Source: Hyaloperonospora brassicae
Taxonomy: Eukaryota; Oomycota; Peronosporomycetes; Peronosporales; Peronosporaceae
Reading direction: 5' to 3'
Assembly (NCBI GenBank): GCA_947650285.1
Contig: CANTFL010001224.1
Location: 1 to 31,230 of the forward strand
DNA: 31,230 bases
Each line of letters opens with the position of its first letter. Position 1 is the stretch's first letter. Of this stretch, positions 1-9,037 are shown piece by piece. The notes beneath the pieces were generated by a model, which saw nothing but the letters and a program-made list of their open reading frames with translations, was not told the DNA's origin and ran no database searches. The translations under genes were made by a program, and so were the position numbers.

Positions 1-43
1 CTCTTCAAATGACAATTTCCATGTAACGGGCTGCCCCGTTTCA
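1..43 (+). repeat. LTR terminal fragment, inverted relative to the LTR at 5442
   Basis: These bases are a near match to the reverse complement of 5442-5484: the shared stretch runs from CTCTT(T/C)AAATGACAATTT to GGGCTGCCCCGTT(A/T)CA. They are therefore the last 43 bases of an LTR of the same family as the one at 5442-5834, but in the opposite orientation as read on the plus strand. The rest of this LTR lies outside the window. A normal Copia-A element would need a direct-repeat LTR here, so this piece may belong to a second element or mark a rearrangement. Confidence 0.7.
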
Positions 44-1214
44 GTCAGTCATAAATTTACCTCAACCTTAACAGATTGTGAGTGCGTTCGTGTGGGGTAA
101 CATTACCGTGTCCTGAACAAACTCTGCACGTTGCATTTCGTGGCCGAGGACTGCCGTCCTTATTGCCCCGCGCCTCCAGATTCCCTTCACCAATCACATC
201 GAGCACGCAACGGTCTGGCCTTCTATGGCATTCGGCATAACAGACAGCGCGTTCGTCGCAAACAAACACACATTGTTGGGGGTCATTCGATTGGTGTACT
301 TCTTGTAATATGACGTCACCCTGCTTCAAGTGTACGCTTGTATATTATGTAGTCTGCACATAAGCGGCAGTATACCGAGCTTTACTCCTGAGCCTTCGGT
401 CCACCTAGGTATACACACGGCGTCATGCAATACGTTGCTTGCCTTGCGTAAATCACGTCATTATCGAAGTGGAGCAGCGTAATTGATCGGACTGTTCTGC
501 ATCGCCCTGCACTAAATGACAGCAGCAGTACCAGCAGAAAAACACGATATTGACAACACATTTCGTTCCATCAACACGGCCAAAAACTCTTCTTATGATT
601 CAATAACAAATACGTACGCCTGTAGTGATGAGAGGAACAGAGCTCACTCAGGCAACTCGACTGCCGGCATTTCGTGTGGCTGACAATGAGCAAGTGATCA
701 GACGACTAATCGGTCACTGCGATATGCGCCACCCGCCATCATCTGTATGTCCGGCCATCACATGCTGCTGCCTACCCAGCTCGTCGCTGACACGTACATG
801 GGCGCACTACGAAGGCGAACGTACTGACGTCGCTCTAGTTCATACAAAACGATTTTAATCTATCGCAGCAGAGGCTGTTGATGCTGCTGCGGTCTCCGCT
901 TTCTTTGCCCGTCCGAGGCGCTCGCAATGCACGAGAAAAGAGAAGAAATTGCTGCTGGCCAGTCTGGTTGAGATAGCGATAGCAATCTTTAGCACTTAAG
1001 TAAAATGTCTATGACATCGAGAATTTGTTATGCCTTTTCTACTATTTCCTCTCCACCATTCCGATACGTTTATTCCAAAACAAAATTTTTAAATGTGTCA
1101 CACAATGTATGCACATTTAATCACAGAGTCAATGGCCTCCATTCCCGTCGTCGTGCCGCGCACTCTTGCGCGATCGCACTCAGCACGAAACTCGCATTGT
1201 AAACACTCCTTCTC
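44..1214. other. Unassigned stretch left of Copia-A
   Basis: This stretch lies between the LTR end at 43 and the last recognisable Copia-A codons near 1215. On the minus strand it is downstream of pol, where a 3' untranslated region, a polypurine tract and a 3' LTR would be expected. A purine-rich run lies near 1030-1060 on the minus strand, but no LTR start of the TGTAACGGGGCACACC type follows it. Short open frames exist (57-329 minus, 90 codons, cysteine-rich; 625-858 plus), but I do not recognise them and they may be chance. Confidence 0.4.
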
Positions 1215-1830
1215 GGCCATGCCAATCTGTCTATTTAGCTGAGTCGTAGAAGCTTGCCCAATTCTGCAAGATTTGCAGCGTCGAAGGTATTCGTCAGCAC
1301 ATACGCCAGTTAAAGTTTCGAGCTCACATACTGGGACGCAACTACCCCACTCCGGGCGTAGTCGCAAAAAAAATCGAGGCGCACGTCGATGTGCTTCGCC
1401 TTCAGTGAAGACGCCTCGCCCTCCGACTGCCTTAACGCCGCTTGATTGGCGATGTGCAGCGCCATTGGGATCATGGATGCTTCCCGATTTTGCAAAGCAT
1501 CTCTGTGATGCCAAGCAGATCACGCGATTTCTCCGACGCAGCATCAATCTTCCGCTTCCATGGTGGAATATGTGACTACGCTCTGCTTCTTTGCCGTCTA
1601 GCTTATTGGCATCCTGTTCAGATAAAAGATCCGACCGGCCCGGGAATTCTAGTCCGACTTGTTGGCGTTCAAGTACGATCAAGCTGTAGCACGCCATTTG
1701 GGACCTTTACCGGGGTTTCGCGTAGTTTGAATCCTCGCGCTACCTTTCAGGTAGCACGCGATCTGTTTTTCGAGCTCGAGGTTGGCAGTCGTGGCTGGTG
1801 GGCATGGCGCGTTGCTTAATGCACTGCAAA
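1215..1830 (-). pseudogene. Copia-A RNase H and C-terminus
   Basis: RNase H removes the RNA template during reverse transcription. The minus strand near 1550-1670 reads SRAGRIFYLNRMPIS and then TYSTMEAED, a worn form of the Copia SWxSKxQxxVxxSSxEAEY segment. The frame at 1310-1495 reads ALHIANQAALRQSEGEASSL and then KAKHIDVRL, the conserved C-terminal RNase H region. Last comes a VLTNTFDAANLAELGKLL-type tail ending near 1215. Frames shift at least three times. Confidence 0.75.
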
Positions 1831-1899
1831 CGCGATGTACGGCCGTGTGTAGCGCGCCACCCAAAGCATACTGCCGACAAGGAATTGGAACGTCCTGGC

Positions 1900-2760
1900 A
1901 CTTGTACTCACAAATCGTTCTCACTCCAATTATTCCGCGGTATCCGGATTGAGCTTTGTAGCAGATCGAACCTATCGGGGATCGGGTCGTGTTGGCTTTC
2001 TTTGACCGTGCTCGTGAACAGATCGTCTATTACTTCCGACTGGCCCAGCACGTATCTGTCGTCGTCTTTCATTGCGACGTGCACTCTAAAACATTTGCTA
2101 ACGACGCCGAGATCCTTGATGGACAGGCTTCCAACCTGGTTAAAAACACGTTCTACAGCAGCTGTTTCGATTCCGGTGGCCCGCAGGTCGTCCACGTACA
2201 CAATCACGACGACCATCTGGCCGCGATCGACCTTCCAATAAAGTCACATGTCCGAGTCACACTGGATGAAGCTAGCTTACAGCAATCGAGTGTATAGGAG
2301 CTGTCTTGAAAGTCATCCGTCCTTCTTGAGGCCGTGTAGACTTTTATGTAACTAGAGGACGACGATCATTGTGTTTGTTGCTCCAATTGTCTTAAGCGTT
2401 TCCCTGATAACTTCCATCGCATATCGAACATGTAGTAGGATCTTCAGGTGGTCTTCCTTCTCAGCCTTTACGTAGGCTCCGAAGATATCTCCGTTCTACA
2501 CCGGCAAGCCCCAGATCGCTAAAATCACCAAAATCACCTTAACGGTTGACATATCCCTGTCGCCCGCAAAGGTAAGTTGGTAGTCCACCCCAAAAAAGTG
2601 CTACTTGCCGCACGCCATGAGTATTGCCTCTAAACGTTCGAGATGACCATCAAACATTTATCTTTGTCTTGTATTCCCATTTCGTGTGCAACGCGTTGCA
2701 TCCTTTAGGTCGCTTGATAATTCGTCACACCCTATTATATTAGAGAGCTTGTAAATCCTC
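1900..2760 (-). pseudogene. Copia-A reverse transcriptase
   Basis: Reverse transcriptase copies the element RNA into DNA. On the minus strand near 2500-2700 motifs of the form HLERLEAILMACG and VDYQLTFAGDRDMSTVKVIL match the Copia RT start. Near 2400-2480 AYVKAEKEDHLKILL follows the first catalytic region. The YVDDL box lies at 2187-2201 and is intact, followed by SIKDLGVV. Several frame changes and stops separate these pieces. The order and spacing fit a Copia RT of ordinary length. Confidence 0.75.
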
Positions 2761-3439
2761 TTGCATTGCTCTCTCTAAACCAATTCTATCTGCGCTGCTC
2801 ATCGCCTCCCCATAGGTTTTGGGGTCGCGCTTGTACACATACGGTACGAAGCTTTGTTGTGGTACCCTTCTTCTTGAGTCGACTCCTACTAACTGCCTGA
2901 TTCAGGTGTGCGCTTGGTCGAACTGCGCGTCCTGTCTGCTGTACGCGGAAAGGATTTTTTTAAATCTTACTGCCGACTCGCCAGGTTCGAGCAGGCTCCT
3001 AATCCTTTGCAGGGGTGTTTGTCACAGGCATTAACTTAGATCCAAAAGGGACTGCGCATGGTGCGTCTATCGCGACCGCCTAATCTACAAACTCGAGTGC
3101 GTGTTGAAGTTGACTATAGATCTCAACGCCGAGGGTTTCAATGTTTCGACGTGCTGTGTTACCGTGACCTTGTTCTAATTCTATGTAAACACCCTGAACC
3201 CTAGCGTCTCATCACTGTGACCGATGATGACGCCAACTTGTGCCCGTTGCGCTAGCGAGTTCTTGCCGGGGTCCCGGTTACCGTGCAGATAGATACAAAA
3301 GCAACGATAATACGCAGGTCGGGATCGTGCTCAGTGTAAATTACTATCATAGACGCCCTCGTTGCGTTAGCACTAGTTAGATTGCGGTTAGGCATATACG
3401 CAAAATATCAAACTGCGTCCCCCCAAAGTGATACCGAAA

Positions 3440-4010
3440 AACGACTGGCAAAATTCTACTGCATGCCTTGTTCAGCACTGTCCTGTACATGCGCTCCGCC
3501 CTGCAGTTCGACGACTCATTTCTTGCCTCACTGTTATGCCGGGCAACTCATTTTGACTTGCATAATAGGTCAAACTTCGGGTACTCGCCACCCCCGTCTG
3601 TTAGGAACACGTGGATAAGGCAATTTATCCGGCGCTAGAAAAGAGACAGAAAGTGTTAAAACTTCTTCGCGGCCTTGTCTTTCGTAGGAGCTAGAAAGAC
3701 GCGACCGTGGTTGGATTTGTGATCTAGAAAGTCCACACGATGACGGTCCCCAGCCTGTCCTTCGGCGTCATTGAGCCCTGTTAAATCCGAGTAATTCGCT
3801 ACACCGTTTCTTTCAGTGAGCGATTTTGCGCCAGTGTCTTTCCTCTACTGGGAATTAATCGTCCCCTGAGTGCACGAGATACCAGTCGGCCGCTTCGTAT
3901 CCGTAATTTGATGACAGGCCTGGGGTCCCTAACCATTCTATCGATTTTATCGTATTCGAGATACCCAAGTCGCTGGTGAAAATGTAGTAGGGAGCCCATC
4001 TGCAAATCTG
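3440..4010 (-). pseudogene. Copia-A integrase (pre-integrase and core)
   Basis: Integrase inserts the cDNA copy into chromosomal DNA. The minus strand at 3799-4005 shows a pre-integrase segment, LLHFHQRLGYLEYDKI, close to the usual HxRLGH zinc-binding motif. Near 3640-3760 the core motif VDFLDHKSNHGRVFLAPTK is readable, followed by TDGGGEY (the second catalytic aspartate, near 3590) and AERMYRTVLN (the glutamate). These are spread over several frames with stops, so no active protein could be made. Confidence 0.7.
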
Positions 4011-4394
4011 CATCCGTCTCATCAGGCGACTGTTCGGCATCACAACCGAAATCAGCACGTCGTTTTGATTATGTGTCATGCGTGATGACTGCATATTCCT
4101 TACGTACAGCACATTGTACCGCAGCATTACGTCGAACGCGACTTCGCCGTTCCTACGTCTCGCCAGACAGCGTGTCGTCCCATTCTAAACAAGTCCAACT
4201 ACCTTACGCTCGATCTTGCCGTATGACACGATGTTTTGCGCCAGCTCGGGCGCGAGTAATATTTAGGTCAGCGTCACAGTTTTATGCCTTCTTTTCGCTA
4301 GTACTATTAGTACTACGTTGCCGGCCCTCGATAGACGTAGAATCTCGCCGTCAGCAAGGCGACACTCTTCTTTACATTCTCTTGTGTATAAAAG

Positions 4395-4690
4395 AGTGTG
4401 GCGTTGTTGACAAGATGTCGATTGGAACCACTATCGAGTACCGAGTCGTAAGACCCGGTGTCACCGTCGTCGCCAATTGCCATTGCGAGCTCAGTCTTGA
4501 CAGCATGAAAGACCTTGCTTCCGTTGCATTCTCCTACGGAAATGAATATGTTGACATCGCGTCTGCCGCGACGACAGCTGTTCGCATCACCACTTATTTT
4601 ATCGAGATAATCAGCCTTAGCGTGGCCGACCTTACCGCATCCGTAGCAGGTACGCGAATCCTTGCGTGTAGTGGACTCATTCACATTCGC
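4395..4690 (-). pseudogene. Copia-A zinc knuckle and protease
   Basis: Within one 174-codon minus-strand frame (4313-4837) residues 64-77 read CYGCGKVGHAKADY. This is a CCHC nucleocapsid knuckle in which the last cysteine has become tyrosine. About 58 residues later comes SVLDSGSNRHLVNN, the catalytic aspartate motif of a Copia aspartic protease, with the DSG core intact at 4427-4435. Gag and protease are read in one frame here, as in other Copia elements. The frame runs on past the protease into a stop. Confidence 0.8.
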
Positions 4691-5290
4691 CACGAATTTT
4701 TTTATCAAAATGTCCCAGACGAGCATTAATCCCGATAGCTTGGGTGAAGTAGGCCATATCTTCCGCGTGCAAAAGGTAGTGCATACCGTGCGTTTCATAC
4801 TTGGCCATGAGTATCGTTGATAGCTCTGGTAAAGCATACCGTTATAATATTGTCCAGCAATTGCTGCTCTGCGCCACCTGATGCGTCACTGACAGCCACT
4901 AGGTAGAGGTAGTGCTCCGGCCACGAATGCTTGTTCTCTTTCCTGGTCATGAACAGCTTCGTGGATTGTGCTGCTGTGATAGTTGTCTTGAACGTGTCCA
5001 GCATTCGTTGCATCACGTATTGCAGAGTCGGCAGCACAGTCCGCAATGCATCAACTTGCGTGTTAAGGTAAAACTCGGCGGTACAAGTCAGGTACTAGCC
5101 GAGCACATCGGTCTTGACATCCTCACTCCACAGGAAACCGCACGACTCTTGGGTCATGTCTACTTGACGCCAAAATATCTTACCTTAGTCGAAATAACCT
5201 GACTCGAGCCCGACATACACATTCGTGCCATCAAACTTGACGATCGCAAGTTTTTGTTGCCTTGCATCAGGTGTTCGGCAGTGCATTGTC
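4690..5290 (-). pseudogene. Copia-A gag region
   Basis: Gag forms the capsid-like particle of the element. Minus-strand translation from about 5287 gives an N-terminal part containing KLAIVKFDGTNVY, typical of Copia gag (substrate-like FDG/W motif followed by an amphipathic helical region). It continues through 4795-5046, where motifs such as ALRTVLPTL and EQQLLDNII are still readable. At least two in-frame stops interrupt the frame before 5046. It lies about 150 bp downstream of the 5' LTR on the minus strand, where gag is expected. Confidence 0.7.
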
Positions 5291-5441
5291 AGGGAGACTT
5301 GCTGCGGTTTACCTGGTAGAAATTGAGGCATCTGCTGCGGCTAGTATTGTTAAAGCTTAGGCGGGCGGCTGCGGCAGTAACATGTCGCGTTGCTAAGCAG
5401 GGTGTCGCAAATAATCCTTAGGTCGTCAATCTGACCACCCG

Positions 5442-5834
5442 TGTAACGGGGCAGCCCATTACATGGAAATTGTCATTTAAAGAGATAATGACAATAAAGA
5501 ATATTAAGTTGAATATTCTTTCAACAATATCACCAAAGTGGTGATATTGAACGGTCGACCAAAGCGTCTGTTCATTGGTTGATATCTTGATGATATCAAC
5601 CCACCAATCGCCGCAAGACTCGCGCAATGAGTGGTGACGAGACGCCTCCTTACACGCAGTTAGATTAGTATAATAATGTTACGTCAAACAGAGAGGAAGT
5701 GGATAAAGACTTTATTATTTTAATATAACAGTTCTACTTTTACCTTATCTACGATTCCTCGTTTGCCTCGTGTACGTCTGTCGGGGCACCCAAAGCTCTT
5801 GCGTTAAGTTCACCCAAGGGTGTGCCCCGTTACA
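5442..5834 (-). repeat. Copia-A 5' LTR (393 bp)
   Basis: The segment starts TGTAACGGGGCAGCCC and ends GTGTGCCCCGTTACA, giving TG...CA termini with a 12 bp inverted terminal repeat. It lies immediately upstream of gag on the minus strand, so it is read as the 5' LTR. The minus-strand bases just after it (about 5427-5441) include GGTGGTCAGA, a loose match to the TGGTATCAGA initiator-tRNA primer site common in Copia elements. Inside are three short palindromes with 10 bp arms (see separate entry) and ATTGG/CCAAT motifs shared with the LTR at 6670. Confidence 0.75.
5496..5601. repeat. Three successive perfect short palindromes inside the LTR
   Basis: Three hairpin-capable repeats follow each other. 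Arms 5496-5505 / 5512-5521 (AAAGAATATT) have a 6 nt loop. Arms 5525-5534 / 5540-5549 (CAATATCACC) have a 5 nt loop. Arms 5577-5586 / 5592-5601 (GGTTGATATC) have a 5 nt loop. Each pair is perfect over 10 bp. The last is flanked by ATTGG and CCAAT. They could be protein-binding sites or RNA hairpins in the transcript; the sequence alone cannot tell. Confidence 0.75.
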
Positions 5835-6669
5835 CTGACAGCCATAGGTATTTACTGCTTGTCGATTTGACACTGCTTCTGGTCGCACAGCATTCTTTCT
5901 GTGCGTCTTGTCTCGGGTCTTCTTTCTAGATATCCGTCTTGATGCGCTATCCTCCTTCCCGAATCCCCCGTATCACCATGCTTGAACTTCTTGGTGGTCC
6001 AACCCTCGAACGTGGTTTCAACACACGGGACAGCACTTTATCTGAAGGTTTTGGAAGGTGATACGGCTGTGGCACACTCAATCGATTATCCAGCGGATCC
6101 TAGTGCGTGTACGTTTACAGAGGCGTTTCAAATACTGCTACATCGTCAGACCTAAACTTCTTGCGTTCTGCTAAGAAGTTATCGTCGAAGTTTGAGGGAA
6201 GTTGATCTTGTCGTGCGTTCAGTAACATAGGGGCGAGATATACGGATACGTGATTGGGGGCGGGTATTCGACGCATAGCTTTTGGAAACTCGCATGGTCG
6301 ACTGCAGAAGCAGGGAATGCAACTTGCGCATTTTGTATCAGTTATTCGTGGAAGAAAAGGAAAACACAGTCCTACGCTTCGTGACTTGTCGGGTTGATGA
6401 AAAAAAGGAGCTTGACCGACTGATGCGGGCGAACACCGGTCTACGAATCTTGCCCTCGATGGCCGTAGCTGTGGATACGTGTTGTCCATCCTTTCAGCAT
6501 CGCGCGCGTTAGGAAAATCAACAAGCGGAGATTGTGTGCATTGTAGCATCGTTGTTGCGGCTTGGAAGCGTAAATGTCGACTTAGATTCCGAGGGGCAGC
6601 AATGCATCTCCGCAGCGCTATGTCCACAGCAAGTGGTGCTGCTAGTTCGTGTTTTATGTAGGATCTACC
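5835..6669. other. Unassigned segment between two LTRs
   Basis: This segment separates the LTR at 5442-5834 from the LTR at 6670-7009. At least 5967 onwards is shared with the right arm. The longest open frame is on the minus strand (6115-6693, 192 codons), starting inside the end of the 6670 LTR and running away from it, as a gag frame downstream of a 5' LTR would. I recognise no domain in it. The right-arm counterpart (30592-31082) is frameshifted, which argues against selection for the protein. A plus-strand frame of 76 codons (6282-6512) overlaps it. Confidence 0.4.
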
Positions 6670-6693
6670 TGTAACGGGGTGAACCTGTCGCAT
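6115..6693 (-). CDS. Unrecognised 192-codon open frame next to an LTR
   Basis: This open frame has no family I recognise. It starts at the inner end of the minus-oriented LTR (6670-7009) and reads away from it. The C-terminal part is rich in charged residues (motifs FDDNFLAERKKF and FETPL), and the middle is cysteine-rich (KCASCIPCFCSRPCEF). It contains RHLR, but no signal peptide precedes it, so an RxLR effector is not supported. In the right arm the same sequence is broken into at least two frames. It may be the remains of a gag or a chance frame. Confidence 0.25.
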   Translation of the reverse strand: MRQVHPVTGRSYIKHELAAPLAVDIALRRCIAAPRNLSRHLRFQAATTMLQCTQSPLVDFPNARDAERMDNTYPQLRPSRARFVDRCSPASVGQAPFFHQPDKSRSVGLCFPFLPRITDTKCASCIPCFCSRPCEFPKAMRRIPAPNHVSVYLAPMLLNARQDQLPSNFDDNFLAERKKFRSDDVAVFETPL

Positions 6694-7009
6694 AATTACA
6701 TCATATACAACAAATGAAAACCAGGAATATTACGTCAAGTGTTCCTCTTCGAATATTCAAAAATACAGTGATATTCTTGCTGTTACCCAAGGGTCTACTG
6801 ATTGGTTGATATTGGCCATTATATGAACCCACCAATCGATGCTATACACGCGCAATGGGTACCGAATAGACGTTACGATACGTGTTGTTGTGCAATTAAG
6901 TTAGTAATAATGAACAAAGAAGGGATACAGGGCTACATTATCTGTAGGGACTTGTTATACTCACTCCCTTTTAAGTTACGTGGTACATATTATTGTAGAA
7001 ATTGTTACA
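6670..7009 (-). repeat. LTR, second family (340 bp), left arm
   Basis: Read on the minus strand the segment starts TGTAACAATTTC at 7009 and ends CACCCCGTTACA at 6670. Immediately upstream on that strand is a polypurine tract, which fixes its orientation and marks it as a 3' LTR or a solo LTR. It shares the CATTGCGCG, GATTGGTGGGTT and ATATCAACCAAT blocks with the LTR at 5442, and a TGTACCACGTAACT block with the Gypsy LTR at 8740. The mirror copy is at 30190-30529. Confidence 0.75.
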
Positions 7010-7024
7010 TCCACCCCCCCTTTT
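7010..7024 (-). promoter_or_regulatory. Polypurine tract of the 6670 LTR
   Basis: On the minus strand the bases AAAAGGGGGGGTGGA directly precede the LTR start TGTAAC at 7009. Such a G/A run is the primer for plus-strand DNA synthesis in LTR retrotransposons. The right arm keeps it as a slightly shorter G run (30176-30189). Confidence 0.7.
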
Positions 7025-7639
7025 GGTTCGGTTCACTTCGGTCTGAACCACGCGACCAAAAGATTTGTGGGTACGTCTACGTATTTACTCTTTCGATTCA
7101 ACGGATGCAACCTACTTGTTTTCTACTTCTCAATATATTAGAATGTTTTGCCCTCATCGTGGCAAACCCTTCCACCAGCTTTAACTATGCATCGTGGCAA
7201 TGGTACTGTAAAGAGACCGCTCATTATAGGGAGACAGTCATGATAGAAGGGAAGCAAATTGCGACTAACACCACACTATCTGTTTCTCAGATACAATAGA
7301 TGCAACCGACTTACATTTTACATCAGGATTAAAGATTTTGGATTCGCCAAACAACGGTATGCAAAGGGATGCTGCTATTCGCGCAATAACAAAACGGCCG
7401 ACGCGTTGAAGATACCACAATGTGGTGGAGGAGGGTCTCAAAGCTGCGTAGTGATCCCCCAGAACACTATTTGCCCTGGGCTGCCGACTTATAGGGGGGT
7501 ACCTCGATGCTGCGTATGAACCTTGACTCACCTTGTGTACCCATCCGCTGGCAAGTTTCACTCTTCGGTAGACTCGGACGGAGACTGAGACGTGTTAGCC
7601 TCGGAAGAGGTAGACCTTGGGCCTTGAGTGGATATAATT
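7025..7639. other. Non-coding stretch, left arm
   Basis: No recognisable coding domain. Open frames of 60-165 codons occur on both strands (for example 6802-7299 plus and 7265-7561 minus), and their mirror copies persist in the right arm only because the duplication is recent. The segment directly upstream of the polypurine tract would be the 3' end of the element that owns the 6670 LTR, if that element is not a solo LTR. Confidence 0.4.
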
Positions 7640-8492
7640 CACTCGGTGGTCAGGTAGGTGGCCACTCGATCGACTTGGTCAAAAGTGGGATTACAACCAG
7701 ATTCTTTAAGTAGCTCGTCGCTCCTGGCCTTTCGTACAATCATAGGGGTGTTAACCTCTTAGCGTTGACCGTGCTCCCTAACTGATAGGTTGGTAGGCCG
7801 CTTCCGATAGCGGATATTGAGGGTGGGTTGATACTCGACTAACCCACAGGATAAATACTTCCTGGGGTTTTGCTTGCACTTGGCTCACCACGAATCTTTC
7901 ATCAAGGGGGAGGGCCAAATTTTATCCAGTCCCCGGAACAGTAGGGAAGACTAAACGAATTATCTCTTTAATCTCGACGACGTGCCACGTAGATCACAAA
8001 TTGAGTAGTATATAATATAGTCCTATCCTTAAACTTCTCTACTCTAACCTTGCCCGGTACACTGACTCTTTATGTGACTGGTCAGGAGTAGCCGTACGAT
8101 GAGGGACTGATTCTATCAGCTAGGGACCCAGGTCTACCGAGGAGGTACCAAGTATACCGAGAAGAGACCAGGCCTACCGATGAGGGACTGGTCCCACCCA
8201 TGAGGACCCCAGGCCACCCGTTGAGAGACCGGGTATACCAATGAGGGACCGCGGTCTTCTTTTGTCAGTATCGTTTAACCTGTACCTAGCAACGGTCTTC
8301 GCCTTGATCTGGTCTTGAAGGCGCATCTCCCATGAAGTCTCAACCTCTCTCGAGGCCCGTTATCCTTCCGACACCGTTTCCCTGAAGTTGACCCCTTGTG
8401 CCTTCACCGGGCCGACCTCGGGGTTTATTATTCTTCGAACGCACTTCACCACAACACCTTTCAGCTAATTTGACCTGATTCACACTCCAGCC
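7640..8492 (+). repeat. Non-coding repeat upstream of the FAR1/MULE-like fragment, left arm
   Basis: This segment exists three times in the window: here, mirrored at about 28708-29560, and as a divergent copy in the spacer (about 16395-17270). Shared blocks include the minisatellite, the AGTCTGCCCT(A/T)CTGTT block, the CCAGGAAGTA(T/C)TT block and the GCTTAAAGCCCAC-like block. Because it precedes the FAR1/MULE-like start codon at 8493, it is read as the 5' untranslated or terminal region of that element; this is inference. Confidence 0.6.
8093..8262. repeat. Minisatellite of 20-21 bp units, left arm
   Basis: About eight degenerate tandem units follow each other with the consensus CGATGAGGGACCAGGTCTAC. 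Examples are CGAGAAGAGACCAGGCCTAC and CGATGAGGGACTGGTCCCAC. Unit length is mostly 20-21 bp and units differ from each other at several positions, so the array is old. The mirrored array is at 28938-29107 and a related shorter array is in the spacer at 16645-16757. Confidence 0.8.
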
Positions 8493-8739
8493 ATGCTCCC
8501 TCCTCAAGAGGCCATATATGATACCCAAGAAGATTTACTTTTCGCAGTACAGAATTGGGCTCATGATCATGGATACGCAATATCTATTAAACAGTCGGTT
8601 ATGGAAAAAATTCATGCTTAAAATGTGACCGCAGCATCACACGCCTGTCTCAAGTATCATAGCGGAAGCAAAAGAGATCATCTCGGTGCATTGAATATTT
8701 CTTTTCCTCTCTGCACATCAATCATAAAATCATGAGGAT
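8493..8739 (+). pseudogene. FAR1/MULE-like N-terminal DNA-binding fragment, left arm
   Basis: An ATG at 8493 opens a 42-codon frame containing YDTQEDLLFAVQNWAHDHGY and then AISIKQS, ending at TAA 8619-8621. In another frame from 8621 the sequence reads KCDRS and, further on, RKQKRSSR. This series (acidic helix, GYAxSIKxS, KCDR, then RK...SSR) is the layout of the FAR1/WRKY-GCM1-type zinc finger at the N-terminus of many oomycete MULE transposases. The fragment is frameshifted and ends where the Gypsy LTR begins at 8740, so the transposase body is missing. The assignment is from motif memory, not a search. Confidence 0.6.
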
Positions 8740-9037
8740 TGTAAGTTGAAGCCAAGACACTCGAGCACTATCATAAATGCTCTCTTCATCAAACTTAGTG
8801 TATAATAGTGTGTACCACGTAACTCGGTACGAGTGAATATAGCCAAATATGGAGTGAATATAACAATTCCTTATCGTTAATACAGTGTTCTTCTTAGCAC
8901 TACTAAGGTGTTCCATTTAGTATCCTGCCTTCCTCTATACACGAGTGCATGAGGTAGCAGGGCACCGACTAACACTGTTGTCAGTTATAGTTTTTGCCAA
9001 ATTGCTGTAAGCATGTAGCGACCAGTTCCCCGTTACA
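8740..9037 (+). repeat. Gypsy 5' LTR, left arm (about 298 bp)
   Basis: The segment ends CCCCGTTACA at 9037 and is followed directly by a tRNA primer site, which fixes the right end. The left end is placed at TGTAAG (8740), the only nearby TG start. It contains the TGTACCACGTAACT block shared with the LTR at 6670-7009. In the right arm the same LTR is split into 23633-23680 and 28208-28460 by Copia-B. No matching 3' LTR was found after 13900. Confidence 0.65.

Larger units (their letters stand above)
1215..5290 (-). pseudogene. Copia-A: degenerate Ty1/Copia gag-pol
   Basis: This is a decayed Ty1/Copia polyprotein read leftwards in the order gag, protease, integrase, reverse transcriptase, RNase H, which is the Copia order. 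Gag begins near 5287, shortly after the 5' LTR. Recognisable landmarks are a CCHC-like zinc knuckle (4607-4648), a protease LDSGS motif (about 4424-4438), a GAG-pre-integrase HQRLG motif, an integrase TDGGGEY / AERMYRT pair, an RT YVDDL motif (2187-2201) and an RNase H STMEAE motif. The coding sequence is scattered over all three minus frames with many stops, so the copy is dead. Family assignment is firm; exact domain limits are approximate. Confidence 0.85.

Noticed and set aside
6479..6661. Plus-strand frames opposite the 192-codon frame, and the RHLR motif in the latter as a possible RxLR effector
   Set aside because: No signal peptide or hydrophobic N-terminus precedes the motif, and RxLR occurs by chance in a set of this many frames.
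8340..8528. Minus-strand 62-codon open frame with RGRPGEGTRG, and its mirror at 28672-28860
   Set aside because: It is the opposite strand of the FAR1/MULE-like leader and start codon. Its presence in both arms is explained by the duplication, and the AT-hook-like motif is short and lies in a GC-rich stretch.
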